19,389 nucleotides of DNA from Allocoleopsis sp036703385. Its GTDB lineage: Bacteria; Cyanobacteriota; Cyanobacteriia; Cyanobacteriales; Coleofasciculaceae. Where the stretch lies: positions 1 to 19,389 of the forward strand of contig NZ_DATNPA010000401.1 of the NCBI RefSeq assembly GCF_036703385.1. The letters are read 5' to 3'. Numbering within the stretch: the first letter of the stretch is position 1; each line of letters starts with the position of its first letter. The notes beneath the pieces were generated by a model. That model was not told the origin of the DNA. It searched no databases and saw only the letters and a program-made list of their open reading frames with translations. A program made the translations under genes and the position numbers. Shown piece after piece: positions 1-6,918 of this stretch.

Positions 1-32
1 GTAGATGTACGCTACCCTTTTTTGTCGCAATT

Positions 33-86
33 GGTAATAAGTAATGGGTAATTATTAGAGATTTACCCATGACCCATTACCTATTA
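33..86. repeat. Imperfect inverted repeat of GGTAATGGGTAA type
   Basis: The arm GGTAATAAGTAATGGGTAA (33-51) faces TTACCC, ATGACCCATTACC and TATTA (63-86) across a short spacer. A further partial copy, TTACCTATTACCT, lies at 421-433. Short units of this kind are dispersed between genes in many filamentous cyanobacteria, which I know from general knowledge and did not search. It could form a weak stem; no function can be assigned. Confidence 0.6.
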
Positions 87-141
87 AGCTGATGTGCATT
101 TAAATTGCACACCTTCGTGATGAGGGCAAAACTCTTAACCC

Positions 142-321
142 GAATGGCACTGACTTAAGAAGAATGGCACTGATTTAAGAACTCTCCTACCTTACCAACC
201 AACCCTTGTGCAGGGGGTCTGGGGGAGACACTTGTCCCCCAGTGGGGGGTTTGGGGGGAACCCCCCCAATCTTGGTTTTTCCCAAACTAAGGATCACTTT
301 TCCCTTAAGTCAGTGCCATTC
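142..321. mobile_element. 180-bp MITE-like element with 18-bp TIRs and 10-bp target duplication
   Basis: GAATGGCACTGACTTAAG at 142-159 is the exact reverse complement of 304-321. Immediately outside each end is the same 10-mer, CTCTTAACCC, at 132-141 and 322-331, as expected for a target-site duplication. A second, nearly identical copy of the left end (one mismatch, 162-179) sits in tandem just inside. The body carries two strong GC hairpins and no open frame that could encode a transposase, so it would be non-autonomous. A 9-12 bp duplication would fit mobilisation by an IS4-type transposase, but the family is an inference. Confidence 0.78.
219..269 (+). repeat. Two GC-rich hairpins inside the MITE
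   Basis: Stem 1 pairs CTGGGGGA (219-226) with TCCCCCAG (235-242). Stem 2 pairs TTGGGGGG (251-258) with CCCCCCAA (262-269) across a 3-nt loop and is followed by a T-rich run (about 271-280). The second could act as an intrinsic terminator for reads entering from the left. Such hairpins are also common cyanobacterial intergenic repeats, so termination is only a possibility. Confidence 0.55.
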
Positions 322-347
322 CTCTTAACCCTTCTGTCCTCTGCCTA

Positions 348-375
348 CTCCTGCGGAGAACGCTGCGCGAACTGC
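348..375 (+). repeat. Dispersed cyanobacterial repeat fragment (CTGCGGAGAACGCTGCGCGAAC type)
   Basis: The stretch CTGCGGAGAACGCTGCGCGA followed by ACTGCC, flanked by CTGCCTACTC and CTTCTGCCTTGC units, matches the style of short repeats scattered between genes in filamentous cyanobacteria. This is recognition from memory, not a database match. It lies about 70 bp before the first kinase start. Confidence 0.5.
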
Positions 376-443
376 CTTCTGCCTTGCTTCCTCGATAATG
401 CAACTTAAATGCCGATTAGCTTACCTATTACCTCTTCCTCGCT

Positions 444-3400
444 ATGCTGAATCTTTCCGGCTACCAGATTCTTACCCACCTTTATGAAAGTTCCAGTTCT
501 ATCGTCTATCGCGGCATCCGCAAAGCTGATAACCAAGCTGTAATTGTTAAAGTACTTCAGCCAAACTACCCAGCTCCGGTAGAACTCACGCGTTATCAAC
601 ACGAATATGAAATCCTCCGGAGCCTGAATCTAGATAGCGTTATCAAGGCTTATAGCTTAGAAACCGCTCAGAACAATTTGGCGATCATTTTCGAGGATTT
701 TGGCGGGTTATCCTTGAGGATGTTGATGGATGAGCGAAAGTTTACCCTCTCTGAATTTCTCCACATCGCCATTCAGATAACCGACAGCTTAGGTAATATC
801 CACGAAGCTAATATTATCCACAAAGATATTAATCCATCGAATATTGTCTTTAACCCAGAAACTGCACAGCTTAAAATCATTGACTTTGGTCTGGCTACCC
901 GATTCACTTCCTCTAATCCCAACCCGAATAATCCCAAGAGCTTAGAAGGGACTTTAGCCTACATATCGCCAGAGCAAACAGGACGGATGAACCGAACTCT
1001 GGATTACCGCACAGATTTTTACTCCCTTGGCGTCACCTTTTATGAATTGCTCACTCACAAGCTGCCTTTTGAAACAAATGATGCAATCGAATTAGTCCAT
1101 TGTCATCTAGCGAAACAGCCTTTGCCTGCTTGTGAAGTTTCTTCGGAAATTCCTCAACCTGTTTCCAATATTGTCATGAAACTATTGGCAAAAAATGCTG
1201 AGGAGCGATATCAAAGTGCCTGGGGGATTAAAGCCGATTTAGTGGTGTGTTTGATGCAGTTAGAGGCTAACGGGGTCATCGAAAATATTGTTCCTGGTCA
1301 ACATGAGATTTTTGAGCAGTTTCAAATTCCGCAAAGGCTGTATGGTAGAGAGCAAGAAATAGAAGTTTTACTGGCAGCCTTGGAGCGAGTAGTAGCGAGA
1401 AGAAAGTCTGAAGGATTAAGCAGGAAGGATGAAGGGGGTACTGGATTAAGTCCTGAAGCTTCAGAAAAGTCTGATTTTTATAGTGAAGGAAGAGAACATC
1501 AAACGCATAGACATTTTAATTCTTCATCCTTAGAGATGATGCTGGTAACGGGTGACTCCGGTATCGGCAAATCAGCGCTAATTCACGAAATTGAGCAAGC
1601 GGTTAGAGCAAAACAGGGCTACTTTATTTCTGGTAAATTTGAACCATCTGGGCGAACTGTTCCTTATCCTGCTGTGATCAATACTTTTCAGGAATTGGTG
1701 CAGCAACTCTTAACTGAAAGCGAAGTACAACTTCAACAATGGCGAGAAAAAATATTAGCCGCTTTGGACTCTCAAGGTCAGCTTATTAATGATGTGATTC
1801 CTGAATTGGAGCTGATTATCGGTCAACAACCTTCTATGCCAGAGTTGGGAGCAACCGAGTCTCAAAATCGCTTTAATCAGGTCTTCCAGACATTCATGCG
1901 GGTATTTATCTGTGAAGAAAATCTCCTTCCTAAAGCTCCGCTCGTGATGTTTCTGGATGATTTACAGTGGGCAGATTCTGCAAGCCTCGAATTAATCGAG
2001 CTGATGCTCCTAGGAAAAACCCATGCGACTCCGACCCGGCAAACCCCACACTCTCTATTTTTAATTGGCGCATATCGGGATAATGAAGTCTATCCCTTAC
2101 ATCCTTTAATCAGGATGATTGATAAGCTGCATCAAAAGAAAGTTGTTATCAACCAAATTCCATTAATTCCTTTAGGAATAGCGCCCATTCGCCAACTTAT
2201 AGCTGACACGTTACACATTAATAAGATTAAAGGGAATCCCTTGGCAGAGCTAGTTTTACAAAAAACAAGAGGTAATCCTTTTTTGATCAAAGAATTTTTA
2301 AATACGCTCTATGCAGAAAAGATCATAAGGTTTGATAGTGAATGCCTGGGCTGGCAATGGGATATGGCTCAAATTGAGGCGAGGGACATCCCTGCAAATA
2401 GGGTGGAGTTGCTCAGTCGTCAATTGAATCAATGGTCAGAATCCACACAACAACTAACGCCTATTACTAATTCCAGTGACCTAACCAACACAAACAGAAA
2501 AACCTCTATCACCTCAACAAGCAAGCATTCCGGTGAAATATTGGATTTAGCCGCCGTGATGCAAGCGGCTCAAGCTATTTCCAGTGAAATTGTACTGGAT
2601 ACGTTGTTAACAAAGATGATGAGAATTATTATCGAAAATGCAGGCGCTGAAAAAGGATTTTTCTTAAGAGAAAAAGCAGGGCAATGGCAAGTTGAAGTAT
2701 CGGGTGCGATCGCACTGGATGGAGTGACGGTAAGAGTCGCTATTCCCTTATGCGTTCAGGCGCAAGACTCAGAAGACATACCTTGCATTGACCTCCCCAA
2801 ATCTATTATTAATTACGTCGCTCGGACAAGGGAGAATATCGTTTTAGGGGATGCAGTAAAACAAGGTGCATTTACTCAAGATGATTACATTCTCATCCAA
2901 CAACCCAAGTCGATTTTATGTACTCCGATTCAAAGTCAAGGTAAACTGCTCGGCCTCCTTTACTTAGAAAATAATTTAACTTCAGAGGCTTTTACCCCTG
3001 AGCGATTATCAGTTCTTACATTATTATGTTCTCAGGCCGCGATCGCTCTAGAAAATGCTCGACTGTACGAAAAATTAGAGAACTATTCACGCACTCTGGA
3101 GCTTAAAGTCGAAGAGAGAACTCAGGAATTGCGACAGGAAATTAGCAAACGCCAATTTTTGTCTGAGAAGCTGCACATCTCAGAAAGTAAAATGCGTGCC
3201 GTCTTTACAGCCATGACTGACATCGTACTGATTATTGATGTCCAAGGCAACATAGAGGTTGTGCCGACAAACAGCAGTTCTTTGTATGATTCTAACCCCG
3301 ACATTATCAACTCTACAATTGAACAATTTTTTCAGGATGAAAAGGCTGAGAATTGGTGGCGACAAATTCGACGAACGTTAGAAACCCAACAGACACTGAA

Positions 3401-5396
3401 TTTCGATTACAGTCTACCCTGGGGTGACCATGAGTTTTGGTTCACAGCTCGCATTTCGCCGATGTCTAATCATTCCGTTATCTGGGTAGCTCGTGATATT
3501 AGCGATCGCAAATTTGCCGAGGAGGCGCTGCGCCAATCCGAAGAAAAGTTTGCCAGAGCCTTTCGTTCCAGTCCTTGCGCCATCACCCTCACCAAACTCA
3601 GTGATGGTCGCCATATTGAGGTGAACGACAGCTTTTGTCAATTTACAGGTTACACCCGTGAAGAAATCATTGGTCGAACCGCCCTCGAGCTGAATCTTTG
3701 GGTAGATTGGCAAGCCCGCGACACAATGCTCCAGATACTCAAAGAGCAGGGTACACTTCACAACTATGAATTCGATTTTCGCACTAAATTTGACACGGTA
3801 AGAACAGCGCTGTTATCGGTAGAGGTCATTAACTTTTATGGGCAATCTTGTTTAATTTCTGTGAGTCAAGATATTAGCGATCGCAAACAAGCAAAAGCCG
3901 CACTCCAAAGAGCCAAAGAAGCAGCAGAAGCCGCCACAAAAGCAGCTGATGCTGCCAACCGAGCCAAAAGTGAATTCCTGGCGAATATGAGCCATGAACT
4001 ACGTACCCCCCTCAACGCAATTCTTGGCTTCTCCCAATTAATTCACCGCGATGCCCACCTCAATCCCTCTCAACAGGAAAATCTCGCCATCATTATGCGT
4101 AGCGGGGAACACCTGCTTACCCTGATTAACCAAGTGCTGGATTTGTCCAAAATTGAGGCGGGACGCCTTACCCTCAACCCACACAACTTCGATTTATATC
4201 GTCTGTTGGATGACTTAGAAGATATGTTCCGTTTACGGGCGAGGGATAAGCAGTTGCAGTTACTGTTTGAGCGTGCCCCCAATCTCCCCCGATATATCTG
4301 TACCGATGAAGTGAAGTTACGCCAAATCTTAATTAACCTGCTCAATAACGCCATTAAATTTACAGAGTCGGGGGGCGTATCGGTGCGTGTCGGGATGATG
4401 CAAGGGAGAGGGGAGAGAGCACAACCTCAAACCTCGAACCTGATAACAGAAGAAAACGTTCCCCATGCCCAATTACAGTTTGAAGTTGAAGACACGGGGC
4501 TTGGGATTGCCGCAGAGGAGATTGATAGTTTGTTTGAATCCTTTGTGCAAGCTAAATCCGGCAGAATTTCCCAAGAAGGAACGGGTTTAGGCTTAGCAAT
4601 AGCTCGCCAATTTGTCCAACTATTGGGCGGTGATATTACCCTCAGCAGTACTCTCGGACATGGCTCCCTATTCAAGTTTTATCTTCAAGTTAGCATCGTG
4701 GATTCTAGCGATATTCCAACTCAGCAAGCGACACGCCGAGTGATGGCGCTAGAACCCAACCAACCCCGCTATCGAATTCTGATCGTCGATGACCGTTGGG
4801 AGAATCGTCAACTGCTACTCAAATTATTGCACCCCCTTGGCTTTGAACTACAACAAGCGAGCAACGGACTTGAGGCTTTAGAGGTTTGGGAACGTTGGCA
4901 GCCGCACTTAATCTGGATGGACATGAGAATGCCGGTGATGGACGGCTACGAGGCAACCCAACGGATTAAAGCCACCATCAAAGGGCAAGCTACGGCGGTG
5001 ATTGCTCTGACGGCTAGTACTTTAGAAGAAGAACGGGCGGTAATTCTCTCGGCGGGTTGCGATGATTTCGTGCGCAAACCCTTTCGAGAGGTTGATATTT
5101 TTGAGACAATACAAAAACATCTAGGGCTGAGTTATATCTACGATGCGCCAACGAACTCTTTGCAAAAACAGGTTAATAACCCTAATGCCCTAACGGCATC
5201 TGCTCTGGCGACTGTTCCTTTGGAATTGCTAACCCATCTAAAACAGGCCGCCACCCGCATCGACATGGATAAAATTGACACGCTAATTGATGAAATCCGC
5301 TGTCATCACGCATTCCTAGCCGAGAGGTTAGCTATATTGGCGGCTGATTTCAAGTATGATGAGATTTTAGCTTTCCTGCAACAAGCTTCTGATTAA
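444..5396 (+). CDS. Trifunctional Ser/Thr kinase - AAA-type ATPase - hybrid sensor histidine kinase
   Basis: A 1650-residue soluble signalling protein. In order: Ser/Thr kinase (about 7-270; Lys36, HKD 126-128, Asn133, DFG 147-149, SPE 175-177; the Gly loop lacks its usual glycines, as I recall for this family); STAND/AAA ATPase (about 298-660; Walker A GDSGIGKS 370-377, Walker B LVMFLDD 500-506); GAF (about 700-870); coiled coil; two PAS domains (about 911-1022 and 1031-1148, both ending DISDRK); HisKA (His1184); HATPase (N-box about 1301, DTG 1350-1352); receiver (Asp1493, Lys1545); and a helical tail (1590-1650). It should link Ser/Thr and His-Asp phosphorylation; the stimulus is unknown. 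The start matches the family N-terminus (GYQ near residue 7) but has no clear ribosome site. Odd features are an insert at about 319-361 before Walker A, another at 1318-1341 in the HATPase domain, and absence of the long helical region usually found between the ATPase and GAF. The next gene starts 23 bp downstream. Confidence 0.96.
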   Translation: MLNLSGYQILTHLYESSSSIVYRGIRKADNQAVIVKVLQPNYPAPVELTRYQHEYEILRSLNLDSVIKAYSLETAQNNLAIIFEDFGGLSLRMLMDERKFTLSEFLHIAIQITDSLGNIHEANIIHKDINPSNIVFNPETAQLKIIDFGLATRFTSSNPNPNNPKSLEGTLAYISPEQTGRMNRTLDYRTDFYSLGVTFYELLTHKLPFETNDAIELVHCHLAKQPLPACEVSSEIPQPVSNIVMKLLAKNAEERYQSAWGIKADLVVCLMQLEANGVIENIVPGQHEIFEQFQIPQRLYGREQEIEVLLAALERVVARRKSEGLSRKDEGGTGLSPEASEKSDFYSEGREHQTHRHFNSSSLEMMLVTGDSGIGKSALIHEIEQAVRAKQGYFISGKFEPSGRTVPYPAVINTFQELVQQLLTESEVQLQQWREKILAALDSQGQLINDVIPELELIIGQQPSMPELGATESQNRFNQVFQTFMRVFICEENLLPKAPLVMFLDDLQWADSASLELIELMLLGKTHATPTRQTPHSLFLIGAYRDNEVYPLHPLIRMIDKLHQKKVVINQIPLIPLGIAPIRQLIADTLHINKIKGNPLAELVLQKTRGNPFLIKEFLNTLYAEKIIRFDSECLGWQWDMAQIEARDIPANRVELLSRQLNQWSESTQQLTPITNSSDLTNTNRKTSITSTSKHSGEILDLAAVMQAAQAISSEIVLDTLLTKMMRIIIENAGAEKGFFLREKAGQWQVEVSGAIALDGVTVRVAIPLCVQAQDSEDIPCIDLPKSIINYVARTRENIVLGDAVKQGAFTQDDYILIQQPKSILCTPIQSQGKLLGLLYLENNLTSEAFTPERLSVLTLLCSQAAIALENARLYEKLENYSRTLELKVEERTQELRQEISKRQFLSEKLHISESKMRAVFTAMTDIVLIIDVQGNIEVVPTNSSSLYDSNPDIINSTIEQFFQDEKAENWWRQIRRTLETQQTLNFDYSLPWGDHEFWFTARISPMSNHSVIWVARDISDRKFAEEALRQSEEKFARAFRSSPCAITLTKLSDGRHIEVNDSFCQFTGYTREEIIGRTALELNLWVDWQARDTMLQILKEQGTLHNYEFDFRTKFDTVRTALLSVEVINFYGQSCLISVSQDISDRKQAKAALQRAKEAAEAATKAADAANRAKSEFLANMSHELRTPLNAILGFSQLIHRDAHLNPSQQENLAIIMRSGEHLLTLINQVLDLSKIEAGRLTLNPHNFDLYRLLDDLEDMFRLRARDKQLQLLFERAPNLPRYICTDEVKLRQILINLLNNAIKFTESGGVSVRVGMMQGRGERAQPQTSNLITEENVPHAQLQFEVEDTGLGIAAEEIDSLFESFVQAKSGRISQEGTGLGLAIARQFVQLLGGDITLSSTLGHGSLFKFYLQVSIVDSSDIPTQQATRRVMALEPNQPRYRILIVDDRWENRQLLLKLLHPLGFELQQASNGLEALEVWERWQPHLIWMDMRMPVMDGYEATQRIKATIKGQATAVIALTASTLEEERAVILSAGCDDFVRKPFREVDIFETIQKHLGLSYIYDAPTNSLQKQVNNPNALTASALATVPLELLTHLKQAATRIDMDKIDTLIDEIRCHHAFLAERLAILAADFKYDEILAFLQQASD
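1398..1529 (+). repeat. In-frame repeat-like insertion before the ATPase Walker A
   Basis: About 43 codons with low-complexity, Ser/Gly/Glu-rich content separate the helix ending in LERV from the strand EMMLV that leads into Walker A; relatives, as I recall them, have only a few residues here. The DNA has AAGTCTGAAGG, GGAAGGATGAAGG and, in reverse orientation, TTCTTCATCC, units typical of cyanobacterial intergenic repeats. It is probably a repeat captured in frame in a tolerant surface loop. Confidence 0.55.
4395..4466 (+). repeat. In-frame insertion in the HATPase hairpin of the first kinase
   Basis: About 24 codons (residues 1318-1341) lie between the strand after the N-box (VSVRVG) and the strand before the D-box (FEVEDTG). 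The DNA includes GGGAGAGGGGAGAG and CCTCAAACCTCGAACCTG, purine/pyrimidine tract and CTCAAAC-type units seen in cyanobacterial spacers. Three other kinases in this window carry inserts at the same place. Confidence 0.5.
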
Positions 5397-5419
5397 AAAC
5401 CGACTAATTTATCTTCGGA

Positions 5420-6637
5420 ATGAATGATAATCCAATAGACGATTATAAAGCCAACATATTAGTTGTTGATGATACAGTCGCCAATTTACGTCTTTTAGTC
5501 AACCTATTAGCCGAGCGGGGATATAAAGTTCGACCAGCCTCTAATGGCAGTATGGCACTTTCTGCTGCACGGACGGAACCCCCCGATCTGATTTTGCTAG
5601 ATATTCTCATGCCTAATATGGATGGCTATGAAGTCTGTGAACATCTCAAAGCCGATGAACACACGCGTGAAATTCCAGTAATCTTTATCAGTGCTGTCAG
5701 TGAAGTTCTCGATAAGGTAAAAGCCTTTGCCATAGGTGGTGTAGACTACATCACCAAACCGTTTCAGGTGGAAGAAGTTTTGGCTCGTGTGGAAACTCAT
5801 TTGGCCATACGCAACTTGCAAAGGAATCTGAAAGACAAGAATGAGGAGCTGGGCAAAACGTTACAGCAGCTCAAAACGACTCAATTTCAACTTATTGAAT
5901 CAGAAAAAATGGCAGCATTGGGAAACTTAGTGGCGGGTGTCGCTCATGAAATCAATACTCCGATTGGGATTAGTGTAACAGCCGCATCGGTATTAGCGGA
6001 AGATACCACTGATTTTTCTAATATTTATCAGAGCGGCAAAATGAAACGTGCCGATTTAGAAACATTTTTAGATACGGCGAGAGAAAGCAGTCGCATGATT
6101 TTAGCGAATCTCAAACGGGCGGCTGACCTCGTTCAAAGTTTTAAACAAGTGGCGGTAGATCAGTCGAGTGAGTCACAACGCTGTTTTTATCTCAAAGAGT
6201 ATCTTGAAGAAATTATCCTCTCATTAATTGGAAATTTAAAGAAGACTAAACATACGATTAAAATTACAGGCGATGCCAATCTCACCCTGAATAGTTATCC
6301 AGGTGCTTTATCTCAGATTGTGACCAATTTAGTTATGAACTCCCTAATCCATGCTTACGCTGAAGAAGAGGCTGGACAGATTCAGCTAGATTTTCAGCGA
6401 GAAGGCGAACAGCTCATCTTGCAATATTCTGATGATGGTCAAGGTATAAAACCTGAAAATATAAGTCAAATATTTGACCCTTTTTTTACGACCAATCGAA
6501 GTCAGGGGAACACTGGCTTAGGCTTGCATATTGTTTATAACCTGATTACCCAAAAACTGCGGGGAACAATCCAGTGTGAGAGCCAAGTCGGTAGGGGGAC
6601 AAAATTTACTCTTAAATTACCCATAACACAGAGGTAG
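5420..6637 (+). CDS. Receiver - histidine kinase (REC-HisKA-HATPase)
   Basis: A 405-residue soluble protein. The N-terminal receiver (about 11-128) has the acidic pair Asp17-Asp18, phospho-acceptor Asp61 and Lys113. A coiled-coil linker (about 130-165) leads to HisKA with the motif AGVAHEIN (His176) and an HATPase domain (N-box about 303-311, DDGQG 338-342, TGLGL 365-369). With no sensor domain, its kinase activity is probably set by phosphorylation of its own receiver, perhaps by the preceding hybrid kinase; that is inference. The ATG at 5420 lies 23 bp after the stop of the upstream gene, so the two are probably co-transcribed; the ribosome site is weak (CGGA directly upstream). It is a close paralog of the gene at 13805-15271, especially in the receiver, but has the usual short HATPase hairpin, and Thr180 replaces the second Asn of the common EINNP motif. 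Confidence 0.95.
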   Translation: MNDNPIDDYKANILVVDDTVANLRLLVNLLAERGYKVRPASNGSMALSAARTEPPDLILLDILMPNMDGYEVCEHLKADEHTREIPVIFISAVSEVLDKVKAFAIGGVDYITKPFQVEEVLARVETHLAIRNLQRNLKDKNEELGKTLQQLKTTQFQLIESEKMAALGNLVAGVAHEINTPIGISVTAASVLAEDTTDFSNIYQSGKMKRADLETFLDTARESSRMILANLKRAADLVQSFKQVAVDQSSESQRCFYLKEYLEEIILSLIGNLKKTKHTIKITGDANLTLNSYPGALSQIVTNLVMNSLIHAYAEEEAGQIQLDFQREGEQLILQYSDDGQGIKPENISQIFDPFFTTNRSQGNTGLGLHIVYNLITQKLRGTIQCESQVGRGTKFTLKLPITQR

Positions 6638-6709
6638 ATTAACAGAAGAAAACTCTGATGATTTCCTGAGTCATACTCAATCCGGGTTGGCTATCCCCTC
6701 TTTTAAAGT

Positions 6710-6743
6710 AACCACAGAGCTACAGAGAGTGCACAGAAGAGAA
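6710..6743 (+). repeat. Dispersed AACCACAGAG-ACAGAGAG repeat, copy 1
   Basis: Units AACCACAGAG, CTACAGAGAG and TGCACAGAAGAG form a degenerate run of ACAGAG steps. An inverted copy lies at 19272-19310. The family is familiar from cyanobacterial spacers; no function is known to me. Confidence 0.6.
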
Positions 6744-6905
6744 TAAACAGATGAAGGGGTTTATAGCTGCGGATTGGGTATCTTCTGCCATCTATTTAAA
6801 TTGAGCAAGTCTAGGCTACTACCGTTACCCCTGATGAATGATTAGCTAGCCAATCGAACCCAACACCAGTTATGCAGGGGAGTTAGAAATTAGGATTGAT
6901 CATCT

Positions 6906-6910
6906 AGGAG
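6906..6910 (+). promoter_or_regulatory. Shine-Dalgarno of the 825-residue hybrid kinase
   Basis: AGGAG is placed 8 nt before the ATG at 6919. It is the clearest ribosome binding site among the five kinase genes and suggests that translation initiates independently at the head of the second unit. Confidence 0.75.
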
Positions 6911-6918
6911 TAGGCTTC

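Larger units (their letters stand above)
1..443. other. Non-coding repeat-rich leader upstream of the first kinase gene
   Basis: No credible gene lies here; the one open frame (208-408) crosses G-runs and hairpins and resembles no protein I know. The stretch contains an imperfect inverted repeat of GGTAATGGGTAA-type units (33-86), a MITE-like element (142-321) and a piece of a dispersed cyanobacterial repeat (about 348-375). I see no convincing sigma-70 promoter and no Shine-Dalgarno sequence before the ATG at 444; the bases before it are pyrimidine-rich. Confidence 0.8.
6638..6918 (+). other. 281-bp spacer between the two kinase transcription units
   Basis: The spacer is too long for tight coupling and probably holds the promoter of the second kinase unit, although I cannot point to clear -35 and -10 boxes. 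It contains an AACCACAGAG-type repeat (6710-6743). A strong Shine-Dalgarno AGGAG (6906-6910) sits 8 nt before the ATG at 6919 and fixes that start. Confidence 0.7.

Noticed and set aside
141..180. Tandem 20-bp repeat considered as a CRISPR remnant
   Set aside because: The two units are directly adjacent with no spacer, and they match the end of the MITE; there are no cas genes.
208..408. Open frame of 66 codons in the upstream spacer
   Set aside because: It reads through the MITE hairpins, crosses the element border and then spacer repeats; no ribosome site and no protein-like composition.
3414..3761. Minus-strand frame of 115 codons, and similar antisense frames such as 13937-14314
   Set aside because: They lie wholly inside well-supported kinase genes on the other strand and mirror conserved domains; nothing supports expression.
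5211..5393. C-terminal tail of the first kinase as an HPt domain
   Set aside because: It is too short and has no His in the HxxKG context; the two adjacent His residues (1621-1622) are not conserved in the sister tails.
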